A stretch of 64,000 nt of DNA from Iodobacter ciconiae (GTDB lineage Bacteria; Pseudomonadota; Gammaproteobacteria; Burkholderiales; Chitinibacteraceae): positions 868,001 through 932,000 of the forward strand of contig NZ_CP034433.1 in the NCBI RefSeq assembly GCF_003952345.1. The letters run 5' to 3'. The position numbers and the translations under genes were made by a program. Shown here piece after piece: positions 1 through 8,958 of this stretch. The notes below the pieces were generated by a model that saw nothing but the letters and a program-made list of their open reading frames with translations, had not been told where the DNA came from and ran no database searches. Numbering within the stretch: position 1 is the stretch's first letter; the number at the start of each line of letters is the position of its first letter.

Positions 1-1
1 T

Positions 2-625
2 ATTAATTCTTCTGCCGAGCATAAAGCTTTATCGGATTGGATTGTCACCAGCCGTAATGTGGATGACATTATCGCCAGCCTTTATGCCGAAGGTAAAAAG
101 GTGGCGTTTTCACCAGACCGTAATATGGGCGCTTATTTAAATTTTCAGTATGGCTACGATATGCCGTTGTGGAGTGCAGTGTGCGAAGTGCATGATAAAT
201 TCAACCAGGTTGCACTGGATGAAGCGTTTGCGGCAGTTGCAGGTGCTAAATACCTGATTGCTCACCCGGAAAGCCCGCTGCCTGTATTGCAGCAGGCCGA
301 TTATGTGGGCTCCACATCGGGTATGCTGAACTGGGTTAAGGCATTTGATAAAGAGCCCGATGCAGTGATCTTTGTCGCAACCGAAGACGGTATTCTTTAT
401 AATATGGGCCTTGCCCGCCCTGATCTGAATATCAAACAAGCCCCGATTTATGCGGGTTGTCAGTGTAATTCCTGCCCTTATATGAAAATGAATACTATTG
501 ATGCAGTTAAGCGTGCTCAGGCAGGTGAGGGAACTCGCATCAATTACCTGAGCAGCAAACAAATGGATAACGCACGCCTGCCGATCGAACGCATGTTGGA
601 ATTCTCTAAGCGTTATTATCAGTAA
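2..625 (+). CDS. nadA: Quinolinate synthase NadA, C-terminal part (5' end outside window)
   Basis: Makes quinolinate from iminoaspartate and dihydroxyacetone phosphate, the second step of de novo NAD synthesis, in the cytosol. The open frame is already running at the left edge and about 207 codons are visible, so the N-terminal third is missing. Two of the three [4Fe-4S] ligand regions of the family are seen: the Cys before EVHDKF and the CQCNSCPYMK motif near the C-terminus. YVGSTSGML is another family signature. A rho-independent terminator follows immediately, and the next gene is a second NAD-pathway enzyme on the same strand. Confidence 0.95.
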   Translation: MNSSAEHKALSDWIVTSRNVDDIIASLYAEGKKVAFSPDRNMGAYLNFQYGYDMPLWSAVCEVHDKFNQVALDEAFAAVAGAKYLIAHPESPLPVLQQADYVGSTSGMLNWVKAFDKEPDAVIFVATEDGILYNMGLARPDLNIKQAPIYAGCQCNSCPYMKMNTIDAVKRAQAGEGTRINYLSSKQMDNARLPIERMLEFSKRYYQ

Positions 626-644
626 GCAGTGTTTAAGAAAGAAG

Positions 645-670
645 GGCGGGTCTGTTACCCGCCTTTTTTT
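645..670 (+). terminator. Rho-independent terminator after nadA
   Basis: A 7-bp GC-rich stem (GGCGGGT/ACCCGCC, 645-651 and 657-663) with a 5-nt loop is followed by seven T residues. It lies 20 bases after the nadA stop codon. Confidence 0.9.
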
Positions 671-745
671 GCTTTTTAAGTTTGAAGCTTGTGATTTCTT
701 TCGAGTTTCTTTTCGATATCAGATTAAATGACGGGTGATTGAATA

Positions 746-1795
746 ATGCTGGATTACCTCGTATTTATTGGGCGCTTTCAGCCTTTTCATCTTGGGCATT
801 TGCAGGTGGTTAAGGCGGCTTTAGAGCGGGCGGGAAAATTGATTGTGATTTGCGGCTCGGCTCGTCAGGCAAGGAACCCGCAGAACCCCTGGACGGTACC
901 TGAGCGCGAAGCCATGCTGCGGGCCGCATTGCCGCCAGAGATGCAGGATAGAGTGTTTGTAGTGGGCTGCTCGGACAGAATGTATAACGATCAGCAGTGG
1001 GTGACCGAGGTACAAAGCCTTGTGGATAAAGTAATCGCGGTGGATACCGCAAGCCTTGGCAGCCGCGAAGCGCAGTTTAAAGTAGGCATTGTGGGCAGCC
1101 GCCGCAGTAAGCACACTTATTACCTCGATCTGTTCCCGCAGTGGCAGCGGGTAGAAGTGCCCGAGATAGCGGGCATTCATGCCTCGCAAGTGCGGCGTAA
1201 TCTGTTTGCCGATGGCGGGGCAGGGCTTTGCGCCGATAAACTACCTGCGCCTGTCTACGAGTCCTTGCAAGCCTTTCGTACAGGGGATATTTATTTCAAT
1301 CTGGAAGCAGAATGGCGCTTTGTGCAAGATTATCGCAGGGCGTGGTCGGCGGCGCCCTATCCACCCACTTTTGTAACCGTAGATGCCGTGGTGATTCACT
1401 CCGGGCATATTTTACTGGTGCGGCGCAAAAATTTGCCCGGGCGAGGGCTGTGGGCCTTGCCGGGCGGTTTTATTAATCAGGATGAGCTGGTAAAAGACGC
1501 TGTGATTCGGGAGCTGCGCGATGAAACACGTTTAAAAGTGCCTGCGCCAGTGCTGGCAGGATCAATTCGCTCTTCACGGGTCTTTGATCACCCGCACAGA
1601 TCATTGCGCGGGCGCACCATTACCCATGCTTTTTTAATTGAGCTCACCCCAACCGGCGAGGGCCTGCCCAAGGTGCGTGGGGGTGAAGATACAGAAAGGG
1701 CAAAGTGGGTGCCGCTGTTTGAATTTAACCGCATGGAAGCCGAGTTGTTTGAAGACCATTTCTATATTGTGAATTGGTTTTTAGGGCAGATTTAA
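746..1795 (+). CDS. nadM: Bifunctional NMN adenylyltransferase / Nudix hydrolase
   Basis: A fusion of a nicotinamide-nucleotide adenylyltransferase (residues about 1-190) and a Nudix hydrolase (about 200-349), the architecture known from Synechocystis slr0787 and Francisella NadM. The first domain carries GRFQPFHLGH at residues 9-18, with the HxGH nucleotide-binding motif. The second has a Nudix box starting at GGFINQDE (about residue 240), but it reads RELRDETRL. The first Glu of the usual REUXEE core is Asp and the following Gly is Arg, so the hydrolase may have altered activity. Length 349 residues is normal for the fusion. Position next to nadA supports a role in NAD synthesis or pyridine-nucleotide recycling. 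Confidence 0.9.
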   Translation: MLDYLVFIGRFQPFHLGHLQVVKAALERAGKLIVICGSARQARNPQNPWTVPEREAMLRAALPPEMQDRVFVVGCSDRMYNDQQWVTEVQSLVDKVIAVDTASLGSREAQFKVGIVGSRRSKHTYYLDLFPQWQRVEVPEIAGIHASQVRRNLFADGGAGLCADKLPAPVYESLQAFRTGDIYFNLEAEWRFVQDYRRAWSAAPYPPTFVTVDAVVIHSGHILLVRRKNLPGRGLWALPGGFINQDELVKDAVIRELRDETRLKVPAPVLAGSIRSSRVFDHPHRSLRGRTITHAFLIELTPTGEGLPKVRGGEDTERAKWVPLFEFNRMEAELFEDHFYIVNWFLGQI

Positions 1796-1950
1796 GGTTA
1801 AAAGACTATTGGCATATTGATAATATGCTTATTTAAAGTTTTTTGGGATCTGGTGCCAGGGCATTAGGAAAGCATTTGAATTGATAGAAAAAGGTCGTTG
1901 CCAGTGAATTAAAAGAGATGGGTGAATTTTGATTGAGCTGTTGATTAAAA

Positions 1951-1980
1951 AAGCCTGCATCACAAGATGCAGGCTTTTTT
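1951..1980. terminator. Bidirectional terminator between nadM and rbs operon
   Basis: An 8-bp stem (GCCTGCAT 1953-1960 with ATGCAGGC 1967-1974) is flanked by an A-run on the left and a T-run on the right. It can therefore end transcripts from both convergent units, nadM (+) and rbsB (-). Confidence 0.85.
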
Positions 1981-1985
1981 ATGAC

Positions 1986-2921
1986 TTACTTAACCAGCTC
2001 TAAAGGTACTGGAATATTTTTCTCAAGTGTCTGGCCGTCAATCATTTTCTTAGCCGCTTCAATCCCCATCTTGCCGATTAGTTCAGGTTTTTGTTGCACG
2101 GTGGCGGCCATTTTGCCGGCTTTTACTGCAGCAACGGCGTCAGCAGTGGCGTCAAAACCAACTACGATAACATTTTTCAGGCCCGCAGCTTCAAGTGCCT
2201 GCACTGCGCCTAGCGCCATTTCATCGTTATGGGCAAAAACAGCTTTGATCTTTTTATTGCCTTGCAGGATGTTTTCCATCACTGACAAGCCTTTCGCGCG
2301 ATCAAAGTCAGCAGGTTGCTTGGCGGCTACTTTTACGCCTTTTTCTGCATCTACTACGATATGAAAGCCTTGCCCGCGCTCACGCGCAGCGGAGGAGCCA
2401 GCAATGCCTTCCAGCTCGGCGATTTCTCCTTGCTTACCGATTTTTTCCAGTAAGAATTCAGCCGCCATCTTGCCGCCCGCTACATTATCTGAAGCGATAT
2501 GGCTGATGACTTCACCGCCATTGACGCTGCGGTCCAGCGTAATCACTGGGATTTTTGCTGCGTTGGCTTGCTTAACTGCAGATACAAGCGCATCGGAATC
2601 GGTTGGATTAATCAGAATTACTTTTACTTTTTTCTGGATTAAATCTTCGATGCTGGCAATTTGCTTAGCTGCATCGTCTTGTGCATCAACGGTAATCAGC
2701 GTCAGGCCACTTGCCTTGGCGGCTTCTTCGGCACCTTGTTTTAAGGTGACAAAGAAAGGATTATTTTGGGTGGAAATGGCCAGGCCAACGGTGTTATTGC
2801 TGGCTGTTGCGGCAACAGGAGACGCTTCAGGAGCCGCAGCACTTTCCGGGCCCTGTTTGGAGCAGGCCGAAAATGCCAGAGCCATTGAGGCGATCAGGAG
2901 AGGTTTGAGCCAAGTTTTCAT
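1986..2921 (-). CDS. rbsB: Ribose ABC transporter, periplasmic substrate-binding protein
   Basis: Periplasmic D-ribose-binding protein (Peripla_BP_4, RbsB type), last gene of the rbs operon. Typical family stretches are seen: AISTQNNPFFVTLKQGAEE, VDAQDDAAKQ, DRSVNGG, SHIASDN and AHNDEMALGA. The start at 2921 (311 residues) is chosen because MKTWLKP begins a proper signal peptide, while the open frame upstream of it has no signal character. The signal ends in AFSAC followed by an Ala/Pro-rich linker. It could be a lipoprotein (Cys at +1, Phe at -3 unusual) rather than a freely soluble protein. It lies 231 bp after rbsC, a wide gap that may hold a translation or mRNA-stability element. Confidence 0.93.
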   Translation of the reverse strand: MKTWLKPLLIASMALAFSACSKQGPESAAAPEASPVAATASNNTVGLAISTQNNPFFVTLKQGAEEAAKASGLTLITVDAQDDAAKQIASIEDLIQKKVKVILINPTDSDALVSAVKQANAAKIPVITLDRSVNGGEVISHIASDNVAGGKMAAEFLLEKIGKQGEIAELEGIAGSSAARERGQGFHIVVDAEKGVKVAAKQPADFDRAKGLSVMENILQGNKKIKAVFAHNDEMALGAVQALEAAGLKNVIVVGFDATADAVAAVKAGKMAATVQQKPELIGKMGIEAAKKMIDGQTLEKNIPVPLELVK

Positions 2922-3152
2922 GTTTAAAGCCTTATGTGTGAAGGACAACAAAATGACACCTGGCGTGTTCTTCGCCATTGAGTGCCTGTTTTTAAGCAAG
3001 CGATGCTCTGTTTGCTTAGAAAAAATAGGAGAGCGCTTACACGTAGGGGGTGAAGGCCCGTGTCGAGTACGTGCCAATTAAGGTTTTTCGCTGTTTACGG
3101 TGATAAAACCAAAATTGCTTAGCTCACATGGGTTTTACCCATCCTGAATAAT

Positions 3153-4091
3153 CTATTTCTTTGCACTTCTATCCAGTAATACTGCCAGAAGAATAACGCT
3201 TCCCTTAATAACTTGCTGGTAAAATGATGACACAGATAGTAAGTTTAGACCGTTATTTAGAACCCCAATCAATACTGCGCCGATCAGAGTGCCGACGATC
3301 CAGCCCCGGCCACCTGACAAGCTGGTGCCACCTAGAACGACTGCGGCAATGGCATCAAGCTCGTATCCCATGCCTGCATTAGGCTGGGCAGAGTTAAGGC
3401 GTGAGGTGAGGATGACACCCGCCAGGGCGGATAAGCCACCTGACAGGGTATAAACCCAGAGCTTGACCCGGTTTACTTTTACGCCAGAGATGAGCGAGGC
3501 TTCTTCATTGCCCCCGACTGCATAAACATGACGGCCAAACACGGTCTTTTTCAGAAGAAACCACAATACTGCAAAGGCAATCAGGGTGGTTACGACCGGT
3601 ACAGGAATCAGGTTGGCGATATAGCCTGCGCCCAGCATAGAAAAAAAATCGCTATTAAAACCAGTAATAGGGCGGCCATCCGAGGCGACAAGTGCCAGAC
3701 CACGAAAGATTGTCATCGTGCCCAGGGTGGCAATAAAGGGGGCGACTTTGCCACGGCTGATAATGACGCCATTGACTGCACCCAGAGCTGCACCGGCTAA
3801 CACGCCAAAGAGGGTTGCCAGTACCGGGTCAACGCCTGCGGCCATCATGCTGGCAATGGCAACAGATGAAAGTGCTAGCACCGCGCCAACAGATAAATCA
3901 ATTCCGCCTAGCAAAATCACAAAGGTCATACCAAAGGCGATCAGCGCATTGATCGATACCTGGCGCAGCACATTGAGCAGATTATTAACGGTGAGAAAAT
4001 CGCGGCTCATCACTGACAAAACGCCGGATATAAGCAGCAGCGCGAGTAGTGGGCCCAACTTTTGTAGTGTGGCTTTTTGGTTTTGGTTCAT
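3153..4091 (-). CDS. rbsC: Ribose ABC transporter permease
   Basis: Inner-membrane permease (BPD_transp_2 family) that forms the ribose channel with RbsA. 312 residues with about nine hydrophobic segments. The family motifs LGGIDLSVGAVLAL, ATLGTMTIFRGLAL and YAVGGNEEAS are visible. It starts 2 bp after the rbsA stop codon, so translation is probably coupled. Length and motifs match E. coli RbsC closely. Confidence 0.94.
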   Translation of the reverse strand: MNQNQKATLQKLGPLLALLLISGVLSVMSRDFLTVNNLLNVLRQVSINALIAFGMTFVILLGGIDLSVGAVLALSSVAIASMMAAGVDPVLATLFGVLAGAALGAVNGVIISRGKVAPFIATLGTMTIFRGLALVASDGRPITGFNSDFFSMLGAGYIANLIPVPVVTTLIAFAVLWFLLKKTVFGRHVYAVGGNEEASLISGVKVNRVKLWVYTLSGGLSALAGVILTSRLNSAQPNAGMGYELDAIAAVVLGGTSLSGGRGWIVGTLIGAVLIGVLNNGLNLLSVSSFYQQVIKGSVILLAVLLDRSAKK

Positions 4092-4093
4092 GA

Positions 4094-5569
4094 TTATTGG
4101 CCTCCGGTGGCGGCGTGCATAATTGATTCTTGGGTGGCCGTTTTGGCGTCGAAAATGCCGGCGCTTTGCCCCTGGTGCATGACCAGGATACGATCGCTCA
4201 TGGCGAGTACTTCGGGTAGCTCGGACGAGATCATCAAAATGGCGACGCCGCTGGCGGCCAGCTCATTAATAATGTGGTAAATCTCGGCTTTGCCACCCAC
4301 GTCAACCCCTCGGGTTGGCTCGTCTAAAAACAGTACTTTGGGGTGGATCCCCAGCCATTTGGCAAACACCACCTTTTGCTGGTTACCGCCTGAAAGGGAT
4401 TTCACCTCCAGATCAGCATCACGGGTGCGGATAGACAGCTTTTTTATCATTTCGCTGATGTTTTTACTTTCGGCATTGTGATCAATCACGCCCATTTTGC
4501 TTGGGGCATGGGTCAGGCTGATGTTTTCTTTTACAGATAAACCCAGGACCAGACCTTGTGATTTTCTGTCTTCGGTAACATAGCCGATGCCGTGCCCGAT
4601 AGCCTCAATGGCCGATTTGCAATCAACGGGTGCACCATCGAGCCAGATTTGTCCTGCCGATTTGGCAGAAAGCCCAAAGAGGGTATGGGCAATTTCGCTG
4701 CGGCCAGCCCCCATCAGTCCCGCTACGCCCAGCACTTCGCCCTGGCGAATTTCAAAGCTAATCCCGTGGATGGTGTGGTGATCTGCTAGGTTTTCTACCT
4801 TAAAACGTACCGGGCCAGGGGTGCTGCTTCGCTTGGGGTAGCGATCGCCAATTTCACGCCCTACCATCATTTTGACAATTTCATCAAAACGCGTTTCTTT
4901 GATTACACGTGTACCCACAAACTGTCCGTCACGTAATACCGAGATACGATCACAAACCTGAAAAATTTCTTCCATCCGGTGCGATACATACACAATGCCC
5001 ACACCGCGTGCTTTTAAATCTTGCATCAGCTTAAATAAAACTTCGATTTCTCTATTGCTCAGTGCGGCCGTTGGCTCATCCATAATTAAGACTTGCGCAT
5101 TGAGTGATAGTGCTTTGGCAATTTCTACCATCTGTTGCTGGCCGATGGATAAAGAGCCTGCTTCCCTGTCTGGGTCGATGTTTTTAATGCCTAAGAGCGC
5201 CAGATATTCGAGGCAGAGTCCGTGCATTTCGCCGGATTTGAGCCAGCCGCCACAGGTTTTCTCACGCCCTAAAAACAGATTATCCATGACCGATAATTCA
5301 CGGATCAGGTTGAGCTCCTGGTGAATAATGGCAATACCCAGCTCCTCAGCTTCTTTGGGATTATGAATTGCCACTTCACGGCCATCTACCAGAATACGGC
5401 CAGCGTCGCTGGGGTAAATACCGGTGAGAATTTTCATCAGGGTTGATTTACCCGCGCCATTTTCACCCATCAGCGCATGGATCTCGCCACGTTCCAGCGC
5501 AAAATCCACGCCTTCTAGTACCTTAACCGGGCCAAAAGATTTATTGATGCCTTGCATTTGGATCAGCAT
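4094..5569 (-). CDS. rbsA: Ribose ABC transporter, dual ATPase subunit
   Basis: Cytoplasmic ATPase that powers ribose import, with two tandem ABC domains in 491 residues. Domain 1 has Walker A GENGAGKST and signature LSIGQQQ. Domain 2 has the degenerate Walker A GLMGAGRSE and signature LSGGNQQKV, the arrangement normal for RbsA/MglA-type sugar ATPases. Walker B sites LIMDEPTAAL and LFLDEPTRGV are present. A dispersed CACGGAG-type repeat separates it from rbsD upstream, so the operon is physically split by about 300 bp here. Confidence 0.95.
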   Translation of the reverse strand: MLIQMQGINKSFGPVKVLEGVDFALERGEIHALMGENGAGKSTLMKILTGIYPSDAGRILVDGREVAIHNPKEAEELGIAIIHQELNLIRELSVMDNLFLGREKTCGGWLKSGEMHGLCLEYLALLGIKNIDPDREAGSLSIGQQQMVEIAKALSLNAQVLIMDEPTAALSNREIEVLFKLMQDLKARGVGIVYVSHRMEEIFQVCDRISVLRDGQFVGTRVIKETRFDEIVKMMVGREIGDRYPKRSSTPGPVRFKVENLADHHTIHGISFEIRQGEVLGVAGLMGAGRSEIAHTLFGLSAKSAGQIWLDGAPVDCKSAIEAIGHGIGYVTEDRKSQGLVLGLSVKENISLTHAPSKMGVIDHNAESKNISEMIKKLSIRTRDADLEVKSLSGGNQQKVVFAKWLGIHPKVLFLDEPTRGVDVGGKAEIYHIINELAASGVAILMISSELPEVLAMSDRILVMHQGQSAGIFDAKTATQESIMHAATGGQ

Positions 5570-5665
5570 ACGAAAGCCTTGGTTTTTAATGACTGGCGGT
5601 TTTAAAAAGCTTCAATACACGTAGAAGCTGCTAGAAATAATGCATAAAGCTTAGGGGAATACATA

Positions 5666-5869
5666 AAAACCAGATTTTGAAACACGGAATATCACGGAGG
5701 AAAAACATGAGAGAAAATACCCGCCATGATTGTCCCCATAGGTTTTATTTTGATACGAAGCAGGCGTTATAAGAGCTCAAACAAAAATAGAAAAACTCTT
5801 CTTTGGCTTTTCTCCGTGTAACTCTGCGTCCTTTGTGTTCTCTGTGGTTCAAGAATTGGGTTTTGTTGT
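5666..5869. repeat. CACGGAG/CTCTGTG palindromic repeat, copy in rbs operon
   Basis: Lies in the 308-bp gap between rbsD and rbsA. The left end (TTTTGAAACACGGA, then ATCACGGAGG) is roughly the reverse complement of the right end (TTTTCTCCGTGT ... TTCTCTGTGGTTCAAGA, then TTGGGTTTT). The same end sequences recur at 22487, 27915, 61147 and 61798. No coding potential is seen inside. Confidence 0.75.
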
Positions 5870-5877
5870 TTAGAGCC

Positions 5878-6276
5878 TTAAAAAATCACGCCGGAATGCA
5901 GAATGATATTGGCGTAGGGCGATGCTTCGCCGGTGCGGATCACGGCTTTGGCCCTGTGGCATAGCTGTTTGAATTCTTCATGGCTGACAAAATCAATGCT
6001 AACTCCTGACGATTGCATTTCTTTTGCCTGAGCTACAACTGTTGGGTTCTTTTCTAAACATTCTGTGGCAAATACAGCCCGTTCTACCTGCATATCGGCA
6101 AGGATTTCTTGCAGTGTGTCTACAAAGCTCGGCTGGCCTAGTTTGAGTGCCAGATCGATACGCTCCACATGATCTGGGATCGGCAGGCCGCAATCGGCAA
6201 TGACGATACTATCGGTGTGGCCAAGTTGGGCGAGAACGCGAGCAATGTCGCTGTTTAATATGCCGTGCTTTTTCAT
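5878..6276 (-). CDS. rbsD: D-ribose pyranase
   Basis: Interconverts beta-pyran and beta-furan forms of D-ribose so that the kinase can use it. 132 residues, the usual RbsD length. The catalytic-His region LGHTDSIVIADCGLPIP and the C-terminal GEASPYANIILHSGVIF are diagnostic. Its ATG overlaps the rbsK stop codon by 4 bp (ATGA), which shows translational coupling with the kinase. Confidence 0.95.
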   Translation of the reverse strand: MKKHGILNSDIARVLAQLGHTDSIVIADCGLPIPDHVERIDLALKLGQPSFVDTLQEILADMQVERAVFATECLEKNPTVVAQAKEMQSSGVSIDFVSHEEFKQLCHRAKAVIRTGEASPYANIILHSGVIF

Positions 6277-7157
6277 GATTGCTTCTTTAAAAAATGTTCG
6301 AGTTCTGCAAGGGTGGGCATGCCACCCTGTGCGCCAGCACGGGTTACCGATAAGGCTCCTGCTGCGCTGGCTCTTTTTGTGGCTTCGCTGATACCCAGTT
6401 GCCAGAATGCAGCGAGTGCGCCGTTAAAAGTGTCGCCTGCTCCGGTGCTGTCAATCAGATCCACTTTAAAGCCCGCCTGATGGTGAAGCTGGCCATCCTG
6501 ATTAAACCAGGCACCATCACTGCCCTTGGTCATCACTGCTGCGTGCCTGGCTAATACGCTTTTCCAATCGGCCTTCGGTTCACCCAGAGCTTCCAGCAGT
6601 TCAAACTCATTGGGGGTGAGCAGGGTGCAAAGCGCCAGTAGCTCGCCAGGTAAGGCTTGCGCCGGGGCAGGATTCAGAAAGAAAGGCTTACCGTGTTTCT
6701 GGGCGAGTCTGGCTGCGGCCATTACCGTATCCAAAGGGATTTCCAGCTGGGCCAGAATCACATCGGCATCAATAAAGGCGGCCTCAGCAGCGCTGATATC
6801 GGCTGGGCCAAGCTGCATATTTGCGCCTGGCACCACCACAATGGCGTTGTCTCCCTGGCAAAGTGTAATCAGCGCGACACCTGTTGCGGTATCCGGGCTG
6901 GTTTTTAGCCAGCGGGTATCGATGCCCTCAGCCTCAAGGCCTGCTTTTAGCGTTTGGCCGAATTCATCATGACCAACACAGCCTACCATAGCAACCGAGG
7001 CACCAAGACGCTGTGCAGCCACGGCCTGATTGGCCCCTTTGCCTCCGGGGTGAGTTGTAAACTGCTCGCCAAATAGTGTCTCACCCATGCGGGGAAATTG
7101 CAGGGTGTGGACGACTAAATCCATATTTATGCTGCCAACGACGACTATTTTTGTCAT
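6273..7157 (-). CDS. rbsK: Ribokinase
   Basis: PfkB-family sugar kinase that phosphorylates D-ribose to ribose 5-phosphate in the cytosol. 294 residues. The substrate-binding GGKGANQAVAAQRLG near residue 38 and the catalytic DSTGAGDTFNGALA (anion hole and Asp base) near residue 235 are intact. It is the first gene of the operon, giving the order K-D-A-C-B instead of the D-A-C-B-K-R order of E. coli. No adjacent rbsR was found. Confidence 0.95.
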   Translation of the reverse strand: MTKIVVVGSINMDLVVHTLQFPRMGETLFGEQFTTHPGGKGANQAVAAQRLGASVAMVGCVGHDEFGQTLKAGLEAEGIDTRWLKTSPDTATGVALITLCQGDNAIVVVPGANMQLGPADISAAEAAFIDADVILAQLEIPLDTVMAAARLAQKHGKPFFLNPAPAQALPGELLALCTLLTPNEFELLEALGEPKADWKSVLARHAAVMTKGSDGAWFNQDGQLHHQAGFKVDLIDSTGAGDTFNGALAAFWQLGISEATKRASAAGALSVTRAGAQGGMPTLAELEHFLKKQS

Positions 7158-7650
7158 GTTGTACCCTTGTTTTTTTTGATTGCTACATGATTTAGGCTAA
7201 TGCTAAACCGTACACAGCAAAAAATATAGATCTAAATCAAGAAAATGTAGTGCTTTTCAAAAAACTACGGGATTTTCCTGATGGGAGGATGGCAGCATCA
7301 TCTGTTTAAAGCACACTTACGGCAGCAAGGCGCTCGGGGTACGTATTGTCTGGTGTGGAAGAGGGCAGTGGCGGGGTATTTTGCTAATTTATCGCGTGAT
7401 ATATCGCTGAGCGCAGTAAGCCTTGCAGACAAAGTGATTAAGTTAGCTGATGGGTTCACTTAACTCTTTGAAATGTATGGATTAGTTGTCTGTAATAATG
7501 TGTGGGTGCAATGGGGGCAGCACACCATATCTTGCTTGTATAGGAGGATACAAAATCCAAAATTTTAATTTTCCACCCGATTTTTCTGTGAAAGATGGTG
7601 CTCTCTGTGATTGCCGGCTCAAGACTCAGGCTTTTATTACGTAATATCTT
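7158..7650. other. Intergenic stretch upstream of rbsK
   Basis: 493 bp between rbsK and the diguanylate cyclase gene, both on the minus strand. It must contain the rbs promoter. I see no convincing operator or terminator. The only open frame (plus strand, 7281-7463) has no family features. Confidence 0.5.
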
Positions 7651-8958
7651 TTATATTGCAATCTCTAGCCGATTACGCCCGGCGGCTTTGGCGCGGTAGA
7701 GCGCGAGATCAGCCCTATGTAGTGCGTCTTCAAAGCTTTCGTCTTTTTGCCGCTCGGCGACGCCAAAGCTGCAGCTCAGAGTAATCTGTGCAGGCCAGTT
7801 TTGATTAAATAGCCATAAGCGTAATTTTTCGGCCAGTTGCTCTGCCTGCGACAGATCCGTGTGCTGGCAAAGTAAGATAAATTCCTCTCCTCCTAGGCGA
7901 ACCAGTTTCTCACTGGGGCGAATTTGCTGCTGAATATGCCGGGCCAGCAGGCAAAGCACCTGATCTCCTGTGTTATGGCCAAAAGTGTCATTTATTTTTT
8001 TGAAATGGTCGACATCAATAAAAATAATGCTGAGTAATGTACCGGGCAGCTCATCAGCGAGTAAGACGCTCAGCCCTTCCCGGTTAAGTGCCAGAGTCAG
8101 CGGATCACGCATGCCGCGCTCTGTTAATAATTGATTGGTTTCTTGTAAATGTTGCCGGGCATTTTCCAGATCTATTTGCCGGATATTACTGCGCTGCAGG
8201 GCCTGCATGGCGCGGCGTAATTCGGCAATAAGCCAGAAAGCGGCGCTCCCTCCCCACAGCAGAAGAAGCAATAATTGTAAGGTATTGTTATTTATCCATT
8301 TGCCGCTTAATTCGATATAGGCCAGGTCAATTTGATGATTGGTCTTTTTGGGGTAAAGACCGGTGGCAAAACGAATTTCCCTGATATTGCTAAACTCATT
8401 ATCTGCCCATTCGGGGGGGATTTTGTTATCGGCAATCCACCATGATGCCACATTAAATTGATGCCATTTTATGGTGTGTGTAGACCAACCCATAGCACCT
8501 GGCAGGTAAATTTCGGTGAATTTCTGGCTGTGATAATCATTTTCCACACTGTATTTGGGATTGAAATTCATCATTATCAGGTTTACCTGCTCCCGTGGGT
8601 TCTGGTAGCGGTAGTGAACTGTGATTTCGGTGTACCTGGATAAATTTATGCCTTTTGTCCCATTGCTTAAGTCCAGATTTATAGAGCAGTAAGGTGATCT
8701 ATGACCTTCTTCAAGCTGACAGTCTAAGCGCCAGTAGTTGGGGGTGCTGCTGAGTAAACCTGTACTTTTTCCGCCTTTATCATCTCTGTCATCGCTGACG
8801 CTGACTTTTTTGAAATTGCCCGGGTCAAGGCGTAAGTATAAATTCATGCCATAGTGCTGCCAGAGCAATAAAGTGATGGTGAGTACAATTAATAGGCCAA
8901 GCACGAAATGGATGGGTTGAAAAATGCGCCACTTTTTGATGATTTTCTGTGCGGGCAT
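7651..8958 (-). CDS. Membrane-anchored diguanylate cyclase (GGDEF)
   Basis: Probably makes cyclic di-GMP. 435 residues: a short cytoplasmic N-terminus, one TM segment (about 18-35), a periplasmic domain of about 190 residues resembling a jelly-roll/carbohydrate-binding fold, a second TM around 230-250, a short coiled linker, and a C-terminal GGDEF domain with an intact GGEEF active site (about 356-360). The inhibitory I-site position five residues before it is RPSE instead of RxxD, so feedback inhibition may be weak. The ATG at 8958 is preferred over a TTG seven codons earlier because AGG lies at the right spacing. The sensory ligand is unknown. Confidence 0.88.
   Translation of the reverse strand: MPAQKIIKKWRIFQPIHFVLGLLIVLTITLLLWQHYGMNLYLRLDPGNFKKVSVSDDRDDKGGKSTGLLSSTPNYWRLDCQLEEGHRSPYCSINLDLSNGTKGINLSRYTEITVHYRYQNPREQVNLIMMNFNPKYSVENDYHSQKFTEIYLPGAMGWSTHTIKWHQFNVASWWIADNKIPPEWADNEFSNIREIRFATGLYPKKTNHQIDLAYIELSGKWINNNTLQLLLLLLWGGSAAFWLIAELRRAMQALQRSNIRQIDLENARQHLQETNQLLTERGMRDPLTLALNREGLSVLLADELPGTLLSIIFIDVDHFKKINDTFGHNTGDQVLCLLARHIQQQIRPSEKLVRLGGEEFILLCQHTDLSQAEQLAEKLRLWLFNQNWPAQITLSCSFGVAERQKDESFEDALHRADLALYRAKAAGRNRLEIAI

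Noticed and set aside
7201..7219. Possible LacI-type operator (TGCT...AGCA ends) before rbsK
   Set aside because: Only the outer four base pairs are symmetric and the core does not fit RbsR or Cra sites.
7281..7463. 60-codon plus-strand open frame upstream of rbsK
   Set aside because: No family similarity, no signal or membrane pattern, and it lies where the rbs promoter must be.
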